From assembly GCA_017390125.1 (NCBI GenBank), contig JAFPCT010000176.1:1-18916 (forward strand): DNA of 18,916 nt. The letters run 5' to 3'. Shown here in pieces: positions 1 to 6,960 of the stretch. Each line of letters starts with the position of its first letter. Position 1 is the first letter of the stretch. The position numbers and the translations under genes were made by a program. Source of the DNA: Treponema sp. (lineage in GTDB: Bacteria; Spirochaetota; Spirochaetia; Treponematales; Treponemataceae). A model generated the notes under the pieces. It did not search any database, was not told where the DNA came from, and saw nothing but the letters and a program-made list of their open reading frames with translations.

Positions 1-164
1 ACAAATCAAAGCCCCGGAAACATTCACAATAGGAATCACTTTTTCTGCACATGGAATTATAGAATTTCGAAAATCTTCTATTGTGAGACTTATTATGAAC
101 CCGATTATTTGAACAATCGCAGCAAATAAAATCATCAGCCGTTCATAAGAAACTTTTTAAACAT
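1..164 (-). pseudogene. Start of an unknown, possibly frameshifted hydrophobic protein (cut by window edge)
   Basis: I do not recognise this gene. From an ATG at 135 (minus strand) a frame of 45 codons runs off the left edge. It begins MILFAAIVQIIGFIISLTIE, a hydrophobic stretch that could be a membrane segment or signal anchor. An ATG further upstream (164) gives MFKKFLMNG and then a stop. If one base were added within its A tract, the two frames would join as MFKKVSYERLMILF, which reads like a natural N-terminus. This could therefore be an intact gene starting at 135, a frameshifted gene, or a sequencing error in the A run. No good Shine-Dalgarno sequence precedes either ATG. Confidence 0.25.
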
Positions 165-378
165 AATCCAAGTTTATTTTAAAAATAGAAAATCTTGGGG
201 ATGCAGAATTTTTGTTCAGCTGGTATAAGGACTTGAACTCTGAACCGGTAGAAAGCTTTAAACAAAACGGATGGGCTGCATTTTAATGCGCCATTAGTAC
301 ACACAGGCATTGCACCTTCCAGTTTCCCTCTACTAACCAAAAAAATCCGCTTTTTCTTATTCTTTTTGCATAATTATT

Positions 379-387
379 TGCTATAAT
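379..387 (+). promoter_or_regulatory. Extended -10 promoter of the cation exporter gene
   Basis: TGCTATAAT is a perfect extended -10 element (TGn plus TATAAT). No good -35 is visible at 16-18 bases, which is normal for extended -10 promoters. The predicted start point is near 394, so the leader would be only about 9 bases and the GAGG Shine-Dalgarno (394-397) would sit at the very 5' end of the mRNA. Confidence 0.5.
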
Positions 388-402
388 TAAATCGAGGTAA
401 TT

Positions 403-1584
403 ATGGGGATGAATAAAAAAGCCGATTTTTTATTCGGCGAAAATGTAAATAAAACTGAAGCGGCTGAATTAAACAGGAGCAAAGCCATCGTAAAGACAGG
501 AACAGTCGGCATCATAGGTAATCTTCTGCTTTCTATTTCAAAAGGGATTATCGGGTTGCTTACAAATTCCATCGCCATTTTGCTTGACGCCGTAAATAAC
601 ATTACCGACGTGGCTTCTTCGGCTGTAACCATAATCGGAACAAAACTTGCCGGCAAAAAACCGGATAAAAAGCATCCGTTTGGGCATGGGCGCGTTGAAT
701 ATCTTTCTGCAATGATTATTTCCGTTCTTGTTTTGTATGCGGGCGTTACATCCATAATTGAATCCGTAAAAAAAATCCTGCACCCGGAAAAAACTTCGTA
801 TACGGTTCCGTTTCTTCTGGTTATTTTTGGGGCAGTTTTTGTAAAAATTGCACTGGGGATTTTTTTTATCTCACGTGGAAAAAAGTACAATTCCGTTTCC
901 CTTATAAATTCCGGAAAAGACGCCCTTCTGGATTCTGTTATTTCCGTTTCAACTTTGATAAGTGCCCTTGTCTTTATTTTTTTTGAAATTTCCCTGGATT
1001 CCTGGCTTGGTGCCTTAATTTCCGCGCTGGTCATAAAAACAGGTTTTGAAATGCTGCAGGAAACTGCGTCCGCATTGCTTGGAGAGCGGATTGAACCTTC
1101 CCTTGCAGGAAAGATAAAGCGTACTGTCCTGAAATTTCCAGACGTAAAAGGAGCCTATGATTTAGTGCTGAATAATTACGGTCCCGACTCTTTTAACGGT
1201 TCCGTTCATATAGAAGTTCCCGACTATTTTACCGCGGACAAAATTGACGAGCTTGTAAGAAAAATTCAGCTTGCGGTTTACAACGAGCACAAGGTAATTC
1301 TTACGGCGGTGGGAGTCTATTCCTACAACACAAAGGATAAGGACGCTCTTAAAATCCGTGGCGACATTTACAATATAACGCTAAAACACCCGCATGTTCT
1401 TCAGATGCACGGTTTTTATCTTAACCGAGAGGAAAAAACTTTGCGATTCGACGTGGTAATCAGTTTTGATTCCCCCGACCGCTATGCAGAATTTGACAAA
1501 ATCGTTTTGGAAGTTCAGAATATGTACCCCGAATACGAAATAATTGCGGCAATAGATACCGACTACAGTGAGTTGGATTCTTAG
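403..1584 (+). CDS. Cation diffusion facilitator (CDF) family metal exporter
   Basis: This inner-membrane transporter of the CDF family exports divalent metals in exchange for protons. About six membrane segments lie between residues 34 and 215, followed by a cytoplasmic ferredoxin-like dimerisation domain (about 225-310) and an extra C-terminal domain, which makes it longer (393 aa) than FieF/YiiP types (about 300). The family signature HPFGHGRVEY is at residues 91-100. The likely transport site is D62 and N66 (DAVNN) in helix 2 and D173 and D177 (DALLD) in helix 5. The canonical zinc site has a histidine in helix 5, so this N/D-rich set fits Mn(II) or Fe(II) better than zinc; that is inference. 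The start is chosen for GAGG at 394-397, five bases before the ATG; an ATG two codons later is possible. It is followed by a hydrolase gene after 8 bases, probably cotranscribed. Confidence 0.9.
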   Translation: MGMNKKADFLFGENVNKTEAAELNRSKAIVKTGTVGIIGNLLLSISKGIIGLLTNSIAILLDAVNNITDVASSAVTIIGTKLAGKKPDKKHPFGHGRVEYLSAMIISVLVLYAGVTSIIESVKKILHPEKTSYTVPFLLVIFGAVFVKIALGIFFISRGKKYNSVSLINSGKDALLDSVISVSTLISALVFIFFEISLDSWLGALISALVIKTGFEMLQETASALLGERIEPSLAGKIKRTVLKFPDVKGAYDLVLNNYGPDSFNGSVHIEVPDYFTADKIDELVRKIQLAVYNEHKVILTAVGVYSYNTKDKDALKIRGDIYNITLKHPHVLQMHGFYLNREEKTLRFDVVISFDSPDRYAEFDKIVLEVQNMYPEYEIIAAIDTDYSELDS

Positions 1585-1592
1585 GAAGTTAC

Positions 1593-2285
1593 ATGGCAAT
1601 ACAGATAAGTCTTACGGCAGACCTTGTAGAATTGAACGATCAGATCTCATATATTGCCGCCACAAAAAAGCCCCTTTCCAGCGACGTTGTTTTTATCCGC
1701 CGAAAGGATTGTGTGTGGGTGTACGATGTTGGAGCCTGCAAGGAAGCCGCTCATGAAATTGAAAGTGTCTTCAAAAAGAAAAAGGTGGTGCTGAGCCATT
1801 TTCATCCGGATCACGTTTGGAATCTGATCTGCACCACCCGAAGCGAGCTTTATGTAAGCGAAAATACCCGGAAATATGTCAAACAGGGAACTGTCGTAGA
1901 AGAGGAGATTGTAGTGCCAGCTGACGGAAAGTATCCTGAGCTCAGGGTGTTCCCCGTTCCGTCCTGCCACGCAAAGGGCTGTCTTGCTCTTCAGTGCGGC
2001 GAATATGTCTTCCTTGGGGATGCAACTTACGCACAGGAAAAATTCGGCAAGCGCTTTTACAACGTTCAGGTTCTAAAAGAGCTGATAGAAAAGATTGAAA
2101 GCCTTGACTGCACGTTTGTAGGCCTTAGTCACAGCCGCAGCTTCGTTCACAAAAAAGAAGACATCCTGGGCCTTTTAAACGCAATCTACAATCACCGCGA
2201 AAAGGGCAAAAACGAAATCTCCGTCGAAAATTTTTATTATGACGACGAGCTTCTTGAAAACGAATTCGATGAAGATGTCGAGTAG
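1593..2285 (+). CDS. Metallo-beta-lactamase-fold hydrolase
   Basis: This is a 230-residue cytoplasmic protein of the metallo-beta-lactamase superfamily. All metal ligands are visible: the HxHxDH motif at H69, H71, D73 and H74 (SHFHPDHVWN), then H126 (PSCHAKG), D143 (FLGDATY) and H180 (GLSHSRS). These support a binuclear metal hydrolase, but the substrate cannot be read from sequence. Subgroups of this fold include glyoxalase II, lactonases, phosphodiesterases and thiolases. The C-terminus is strongly acidic (EFDEDVE). The Shine-Dalgarno AGGAAG (1583-1588) overlaps the stop codon of the exporter gene, and only 8 bases separate the genes, so they are almost certainly one operon. A role tied to metal supply is possible but unproven. 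Confidence 0.8.
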   Translation: MAIQISLTADLVELNDQISYIAATKKPLSSDVVFIRRKDCVWVYDVGACKEAAHEIESVFKKKKVVLSHFHPDHVWNLICTTRSELYVSENTRKYVKQGTVVEEEIVVPADGKYPELRVFPVPSCHAKGCLALQCGEYVFLGDATYAQEKFGKRFYNVQVLKELIEKIESLDCTFVGLSHSRSFVHKKEDILGLLNAIYNHREKGKNEISVENFYYDDELLENEFDEDVE

Positions 2286-2294
2286 GGGTGAAAT

Positions 2295-2322
2295 AAAAAA
2301 AAGGGTCTGAGCCCTTTTTTTT
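2295..2322. terminator. Bidirectional intrinsic terminator between convergent units
   Basis: A perfect 11-bp stem (2295-2305 pairing with 2312-2322) has a 6-base loop (TCTGAG). Its arms are A8GGG and CCCT8, so each strand ends in a T run. It sits between the hydrolase stop (2285, +) and the PurO stop (2358, -) and can terminate both units. Confidence 0.85.
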
Positions 2323-2357
2323 ACACACTCGCAAAATCCTGCGCCGCTGCTCGGCTT

Positions 2358-3086
2358 TTACTCGTTCTTATTAAAAATTCTGGTTTCTTCCTTTCCGCTT
2401 GCGATGTCGATGAAGCGTACGAAAAGGCTTACTTTGTTGTCGGCGTTGAGCCAGGTCCAGATGTTGTTTGAAAGGGTGTCGATGTCGCCTTCAAGGGCTA
2501 CCGGGGTTGGCTCTCCTTCGTAGCTTGGGAGAGGATTGCCGTCGCCCATGTAGGTGTGGATGTAGTGGCCGAATCCTGGCTGAGGTGCGTCGTATGTGAA
2601 TGTGTGGCGCAGGCAGTTGTCAGGGTTGCCGTTGTCGCTTTTAAGGATTGAAATTGAATAGTTGTATTTTCCGCCTTCTGTGTCCAGAAGGGAAGAAATG
2701 CGCGGAGTGTAGTTTGGTGCATCGTGTTCGTATTTGCGGCTGCGGAGCGACTGCTCGAATGTAAGGCCGTTTTTAAGTCCTTCGTAAATTGTGTCAGTCT
2801 GGTCACCGTTTGTTACGATTGTTTTTTTGCCAAGAACGCGTACTGCGGCATAAATGATAAGGCTTGGGTCTCCGGCAATAAGTGAAGGGTCAAATGCCTT
2901 TGTGCGGATAACGTCTGTGCCGTCTTCCTGTTCAGTTACAAAGATGCGGTTGCGGCTGCCGGCGCTTCGGCCCATTGTCCAGTATGCGCTGATTGCAGTT
3001 TTTCCGTCTTTTGAAAGTCCTGCGATAATTCCACGTCCAGGATAAGCATTTCCTGTCAATTCGTCTTTTAAAGATGCAATTTTCAT
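2358..3086 (-). CDS. purO: IMP cyclohydrolase, PurO (archaeal-type) family
   Basis: The 242-residue protein fits the PurO-type IMP cyclohydrolase family, which closes FAICAR to IMP, the last step of de novo purine synthesis. The assignment rests on the N-terminal signature: YPGRGIIAG at residues 15-23 followed by AYWTMGRSAGSRNRIF at about 34-49. These match the YxGR and MGRS-SRNR patterns I associate with this family. Most bacteria use the C-terminal half of the fused PurH instead, so this gene may complement or replace that activity. No signal peptide or membrane segment is seen. AAGGAAT (3091-3097) is a good Shine-Dalgarno before the ATG. It has its own terminator boundaries on both sides and is probably monocistronic. 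A wider role in nucleotide hydrolysis cannot be excluded. Confidence 0.75.
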   Translation of the reverse strand: MKIASLKDELTGNAYPGRGIIAGLSKDGKTAISAYWTMGRSAGSRNRIFVTEQEDGTDVIRTKAFDPSLIAGDPSLIIYAAVRVLGKKTIVTNGDQTDTIYEGLKNGLTFEQSLRSRKYEHDAPNYTPRISSLLDTEGGKYNYSISILKSDNGNPDNCLRHTFTYDAPQPGFGHYIHTYMGDGNPLPSYEGEPTPVALEGDIDTLSNNIWTWLNADNKVSLFVRFIDIASGKEETRIFNKNE

Positions 3087-3120
3087 AGTGATTCCTTAAA
3101 ATCAGATTTTAGTTTTCTAG

Positions 3121-3149
3121 AGTATATTGAAAAAATGCAAGGATTGGAA
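3121..3149 (-). promoter_or_regulatory. Likely sigma70 promoter of purO
   Basis: On the minus strand, TTCCAA (3144-3149) and TATACT (3121-3126) are separated by 17 bases. The -10 matches 5 of 6 and the -35 only 3 of 6. The start point would be near 3114, giving a leader of about 27 bases that contains the Shine-Dalgarno. Confidence 0.45.
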
Positions 3150-3163
3150 CAGCGGAAGGGAAT

Positions 3164-3200
3164 AAAAAAAACGGGCAGCCTGATTATATGGCTTACCCGC
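3164..3200 (-). terminator. Intrinsic terminator after thioredoxin gene
   Basis: On the minus strand a GC-rich stem (3190-3199 pairing with 3172-3180, one bulged base, loop of about 9) is followed by a run of eight T (plus-strand A at 3164-3171). It lies 26 bases after the thioredoxin stop and upstream of the purO promoter, separating the two genes. Confidence 0.8.
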
Positions 3201-3225
3201 TTTGACAGCATTCAAATCATGAATT

Positions 3226-3537
3226 TCAGGCGTTTTTCACCAGATTCAGAATCGCGTCTTTTGGAAGAGCACCTGTCTGCTTTGCCGCTTCCTGACCGTT
3301 TTTGAATACGATCAATGTAGGAATGCTCATGATGCCAAACTTAACGGCGAGAGGTTCTTCGTCATCAACATTTACTTTGCAGAATTTATATTCAGGGTGT
3401 TCCTCTGCAAGCTCGTCTACTAATGGAGAGACCATCCGGCATGGTCCGCACCATGTTGCCCAAAAGTCAACAAGAACGGGTTTATCGCTCTTCAATACTT
3501 CTTCTTCAAAATTCTTTGTTGTTACTGTCGTTACCAT
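3226..3537 (-). CDS. trxA: Thioredoxin
   Basis: This small cytoplasmic disulfide reductant keeps protein thiols reduced; it takes electrons from thioredoxin reductase, which is not in the window. At 103 residues it has the standard length. The active site WCGPC places the redox cysteines at C30 and C33, the buried aspartate is at D24 (VDFWATW), and the cis-proline is P73 (MSIPT). GAGGTGA directly upstream, about 5 bases from the ATG, is a strong Shine-Dalgarno. Its reading direction follows era, with 190 bases between them and no clear terminator, so readthrough from era is possible. I could not define a convincing promoter. The gene is followed by a strong terminator. Confidence 0.95.
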   Translation of the reverse strand: MVTTVTTKNFEEEVLKSDKPVLVDFWATWCGPCRMVSPLVDELAEEHPEYKFCKVNVDDEEPLAVKFGIMSIPTLIVFKNGQEAAKQTGALPKDAILNLVKNA

Positions 3538-3727
3538 ATATTCACCTCGATTTAAATGTACTTAGTAAAAGTAAAATCGGCTATAAAAAAATTATTTTTC
3601 TTGTCGTAGAATTCAACCCGAACCGGAATACAGTTGCAAATAAGGCTTTTAAGATTTTCATTTCTGTGTTGTCCTTTTTTTGAGTTTTGCAACTATTTAC
3701 CACAGTTTTTATTACAGCGAAACTTTT

Positions 3728-4657
3728 TTATTGCGGAATAATCTTGTTGAGCACGTTGTCATGCTGACGCCAATTTTTGTCCACTTTTACCTGCAGGTCA
3801 AGGTCAATTTTGAACGGGAATACGTCTGCGATTTTTTTAAGGCTGGCCATGCGGATGGCTTTTATCATTGCCGCTCCTTTTCCGATTACCATACCTTTCT
3901 GACTTTCACGCTCAACGCAAAGGAATGCCCGTACCCACATCTTTCCGTTGTTTCCGCGGTTTTCAATATCTGCTATGTCCACGTAAAGGCAGTGAGGCAG
4001 TTCCTGTGTAAGGCGGGTAATGGCTTCTCCCCGGATGATTTCTGCGATTCTGAAGCCTATGTTCTGGTCGGTGTACATATCCTCTGTGTAAAGCGGCGGC
4101 TGTACAGGTGCTATTGAATACAATGCCTTCAATACTTCGTTTATGCCTTCGTTATTTTTTGCTGACATTTCCAGAGTGCGTTCCTGCGGGAAGTCCTTGA
4201 TATGAGCGGCAACAAAAGCCCGTACTGCCGGTACATTGGATTCCTTTGCATCTGTTTTGTTCAAGGCGATGACCATTCTGTCTGCATATTTTGCCGCAAG
4301 GGAAACGTTCATTTCTTCTTCGCTGCCAGGTTCTCTGGTTGTGTCTATTATATATAGAATGCAATCGCTGTCTTTGAGCTGTTCTTCCGTAACTGACTTT
4401 AACCTCAGGTTAAGTTTTTTATCGGATTCGTGGTAGCCCGGCGTATCTACAAAAACCAGCTGACCGAAAGAAGTGTTTACGATTCCGCGGATGGCGTTAC
4501 GGGTTGTCTGGGGAATAGGGGAAACTATTGAAACCGGCTCCTGACATGCCGTATTCATAAATGTTGATTTGCCGCTGGAAGGTCTTCCCAGAATTGCTAC
4601 GACGGCAGTTTTTTCTCCGACATCAAGGTCGTTTGTATTTTCAATATTTTCACTCAT
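3728..4657 (-). CDS. era: GTPase Era, 16S rRNA-binding ribosome assembly factor
   Basis: Era binds the 3' end of 16S rRNA and helps 30S subunit maturation. The 309-residue protein has the G-domain followed by a C-terminal KH domain. Visible motifs are G1 GRPSSGKS (24-31), the switch threonines TTR (51-53), G3 DTPG (71-74), G4 NKTD (133-136) and G5 SAKN (165-168). The KH loop is VIGKGAAMI (257-265). The usual G1 form in Era is GRPNVGKS; the SS variant here keeps the key K30 and S31. An extension of about 18 residues precedes the G-domain. No Shine-Dalgarno precedes the ATG; instead a -10 box ends 7 bases upstream, suggesting a leaderless transcript. It diverges from glgX, with 90 bases between the two start codons. 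Confidence 0.95.
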   Translation of the reverse strand: MSENIENTNDLDVGEKTAVVAILGRPSSGKSTFMNTACQEPVSIVSPIPQTTRNAIRGIVNTSFGQLVFVDTPGYHESDKKLNLRLKSVTEEQLKDSDCILYIIDTTREPGSEEEMNVSLAAKYADRMVIALNKTDAKESNVPAVRAFVAAHIKDFPQERTLEMSAKNNEGINEVLKALYSIAPVQPPLYTEDMYTDQNIGFRIAEIIRGEAITRLTQELPHCLYVDIADIENRGNNGKMWVRAFLCVERESQKGMVIGKGAAMIKAIRMASLKKIADVFPFKIDLDLQVKVDKNWRQHDNVLNKIIPQ

Positions 4658-4664
4658 AGATAGA

Positions 4665-4693
4665 AAAATAACAGATTTTCTGTCTGCTGAAAA
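4665..4693 (-). promoter_or_regulatory. Promoter of era, -10 placed for a leaderless mRNA
   Basis: On the minus strand TTTTCA (4688-4693) is followed after 17 bases by TATTTT (4665-4670), preceded by TGT, giving an extended -10. The -10 ends 7 bases before the ATG at 4657, so transcription should start at or next to the A of the start codon. No purine-rich ribosome site is present. Confidence 0.4.
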
Positions 4694-4710
4694 GACGTAA
4701 AATCATATCA

Positions 4711-4739
4711 TTGAAAGCGGTTTAAGATTGTGGTAAAAT
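4711..4739 (+). promoter_or_regulatory. Promoter of glgX, -10 placed for a leaderless mRNA
   Basis: TTGAAA (4711-4716), a 17-base spacer and TAAAAT (4734-4739) form a good sigma70 promoter, strengthened by TGG directly before the -10. The -10 ends 8 bases before the ATG at 4748. The expected start point is within a base or two of the AUG, and the intervening bases contain no Shine-Dalgarno. Confidence 0.6.
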
Positions 4740-4747
4740 AATTCATT

Positions 4748-6868
4748 ATGAGTGATTTGCATACTTTTGAAGGTAAGCCACAAACTCTTGGTGCTGTTCC
4801 GTTTAATGACGGTGTTAATTTTGCCGTATACAGCAAGAATGCAACCAGAGTTGTCCTTGATTTGTTTGATTCTGCTGATTCTAAGAAACCTTCAGCTTCC
4901 ATTGAATTTGATCCTGTAAAAAACAGGACTGGAAATGTCTGGCACATGTATGTAAAGGGACTCAAGAAAGGTGCCCTTTACCTTTACCGCGTCGACGGTC
5001 CTTACAATCCGCCGGCAGGTCACAGATTCAACTTCAATAAATACCTTCTGGATCCTTATGCAAAGGGGTTTACGAGGGGCTCTGTATTTCAGTCTTATAA
5101 CCGTCAGAGGGAACTTGGGCTGGCCGGCGTAGAAAACGGCAAGCTTTCTGACCTTTCGAACTTTCCTAAATGCGTCGTAATCGAGGACATTGATTTTGAC
5201 TGGCAGGGCGACAAGCCGATCAACATTCCGATTGAAAAAACTGTCATTTATGAGACTCATCTTAAAGGTTTTACCGCTTCTGAGACATCCGGTGTAAAAT
5301 ACCGCGGAACATATAAAGGTCTTACAGAAAAGATTCCTTATCTTAAGGAGCTGGGAATTACGTCTGTAGAGCTTCTTCCGATTTTTGAATTTGATGAATT
5401 TGAAAACGGCCATGTAAATCCTCGTACCGGCGAAACTCTTTCAAATTACTGGGGTTACAGTACGATCGGTTTCTTTGCGCCGAAAACTTCCTATGCCTAT
5501 GACCAGACTCCGGGCGGTGCAGTTTCTGAATTCAAGGAAATGGTCCGTGAGCTCCACAAAGCCGGAATAGAGATCATCCTTGACGTTGTATACAACCACA
5601 CTGCAGAGGGAAATGAGCACGGATATACTTTCAGTTTACGCGGATTTGAAAATTCAACTTACTACATGCTTCTGGGAAATGAAAAGCAGTATTACCACAA
5701 CTTCTCTGGCTGCGGAAATACTTTGAATGCGGCTCATCCTGTAACGACAAACCTTATTCTTGACAGCCTGCGTTACTGGGTAAGTGAAATGCATGTAGAC
5801 GGCTTCCGTTTTGACCTTGCCGCCGCCCTGTGCCGCGACCAGAATGCCTGCATGCAGCAGTTCCCGTTCCTTACAAATGCCATAAGCGAAGACGCCATTC
5901 TTAATAAGACAAAGATAATTGCCGAACCGTGGGATTGCGGAGGCGGCTATCTTGTTGGCGGATTCCCTGGCGGAAGGTGGAGCGAATGGAATGACCGCTA
6001 CAGAAATGACATCCGCCGTTTTGTGCGCGGAGACGAATCTGTTGCCACTGCTGCCGCAACTCGACTTGCCGGCAGTTCGGACACTTACAATCACAGCGGA
6101 AGAGTTCCTGCTGCTTCAATAAATTTTGTTACCTGTCATGACGGTTTCACCATGAATGACCTGGTAAGCTACAACTCAAAGCACAACGACGAGAACGGCG
6201 AGAATAACCGCGACGGAACAGACGACAACAACTGCTACAACCACGGCTACGAAGGCATTACGATGAATCCTAAGATTGAAAACCTTCGCATGAAAAAACT
6301 TAAGAATTTCATGCTCTGTCTTATGGTTTCTCAGGGTGTTCCGATGTTTTCTGCCGGCGATGAATTCCGCAGAACTCAGCTGGGCAACAACAACGCTTAC
6401 TGCCAGGACAATGAGCTTTCATGGTTGAACTGGAACCTTTTGAACAAGAATCAGGAGCTGGTTCGCTTTACCCGTGAGATGATAAAGCTCAGAAAACTTC
6501 ATCCTGTTTTCCGCCGTGAAAAATTCTTCTCCGGTCAGAAGTCTGAGATTGAATGGTATGACTCTGACTGCAAGAATCCTGACTGGACAAAGCTGAACCG
6601 CTTTATTGCATTCAAGCTTTCCGGGGCAGATATGGTTCGCGAGGACGGGCTCCCGGAAAACGATTTCTATATTGCGGGCAATACTGACATCTACGATCTG
6701 ACTGTTTATCTTCCGACTCCTCCGCGAGGCAAAAAGTGGGCTTCCATTGCAGACACTTCTGTTGCCGGAGACCTGTGCATATGCGAAAGCGGCAAGGAAG
6801 AATTCCTTCACGAGCAGAAACGCTATGTAATTCCTGCCGGAAGTTTTATTATTTTGATGAGCAAATAA
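4748..6868 (+). CDS. glgX: Glycogen debranching enzyme, isoamylase type (GH13 with CBM48)
   Basis: GlgX hydrolyses alpha-1,6 branches of glycogen, preferring the short branches left by glycogen phosphorylase. The 706 residues show an N-terminal CBM48/E-set domain (about 10-110) and a GH13 barrel. Conserved regions are DVVYNH (279-284), GFRFD with nucleophile D356, AEPWD with acid E393, and VTCHD with H464 and D465 for transition-state binding. The C-terminal sheet domain ends near 700. The length agrees with the GlgX/TreX group. There is no signal peptide, so it is cytoplasmic. The next gene, 92 bases downstream on the same strand with no terminator between, is glycogen phosphorylase, which fits joint degradation of glycogen. 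The start lacks a Shine-Dalgarno and appears leaderless; no alternative ATG with a ribosome site lies nearby. Confidence 0.93.
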   Translation: MSDLHTFEGKPQTLGAVPFNDGVNFAVYSKNATRVVLDLFDSADSKKPSASIEFDPVKNRTGNVWHMYVKGLKKGALYLYRVDGPYNPPAGHRFNFNKYLLDPYAKGFTRGSVFQSYNRQRELGLAGVENGKLSDLSNFPKCVVIEDIDFDWQGDKPINIPIEKTVIYETHLKGFTASETSGVKYRGTYKGLTEKIPYLKELGITSVELLPIFEFDEFENGHVNPRTGETLSNYWGYSTIGFFAPKTSYAYDQTPGGAVSEFKEMVRELHKAGIEIILDVVYNHTAEGNEHGYTFSLRGFENSTYYMLLGNEKQYYHNFSGCGNTLNAAHPVTTNLILDSLRYWVSEMHVDGFRFDLAAALCRDQNACMQQFPFLTNAISEDAILNKTKIIAEPWDCGGGYLVGGFPGGRWSEWNDRYRNDIRRFVRGDESVATAAATRLAGSSDTYNHSGRVPAASINFVTCHDGFTMNDLVSYNSKHNDENGENNRDGTDDNNCYNHGYEGITMNPKIENLRMKKLKNFMLCLMVSQGVPMFSAGDEFRRTQLGNNNAYCQDNELSWLNWNLLNKNQELVRFTREMIKLRKLHPVFRREKFFSGQKSEIEWYDSDCKNPDWTKLNRFIAFKLSGADMVREDGLPENDFYIAGNTDIYDLTVYLPTPPRGKKWASIADTSVAGDLCICESGKEEFLHEQKRYVIPAGSFIILMSK

Positions 6869-6899
6869 TAGTAGAAAACACAAAAATAGTGTAAATCGG

Positions 6900-6928
6900 T
6901 TGAAAAATGTGCTAATCTTCTGTACTCT
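6900..6928 (+). promoter_or_regulatory. Possible internal promoter before glgP
   Basis: TTGAAA (6900-6905) is followed after 17 bases by TACTCT (6923-6928), a weak -10 matching 3 of 6. If used, it would allow glgP to be made in excess over glgX. The strong Shine-Dalgarno GGAGG (6947-6951) precedes the glgP ATG by 9 bases. Confidence 0.35.
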
Positions 6929-6960
6929 TTAATGAAAAGAAACCCTGGAGGTTATTTATA

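Larger units (their letters stand above)
1..402. other. Gene-poor left end with possible gene remnants
   Basis: No intact gene can be read here apart from a frame that leaves the window on the minus strand. On the plus strand, 167-286 is open without a start codon and ends in a protein-like tail (LGDAEFLFSWYKDLNSEPVE, then a short stretch to a TAA at 284-286). A TAA at 164-166 lies directly upstream. The rest (287-378) is AT-rich and shows no hairpin, repeat or RNA gene I can recognise. The region looks like decayed coding DNA between two units. That is inference. Confidence 0.4.

Noticed and set aside
3581..3661. Minus-strand 26-codon frame (MKILKALFATVFRFGLNSTT...) between era and trxA with AAGGA upstream
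   Set aside because: The spacing to AAGGA is long (about 10 bases), the frame is very short and it occupies the likely trxA promoter region; nothing beyond an ATG supports it.
3680..4117. Long plus-strand frame opposite era
   Set aside because: It is antisense to the well-supported Era coding region, has no ribosome site and no recognisable domain; the same holds for other long frames opposite glgX, glgP, sulP and nrdD.
4671..4683. Small palindrome ACAGA-TTT-TCTGT between era and glgX
   Set aside because: A 5-bp stem is easily expected by chance and it is not positioned symmetrically to either promoter.
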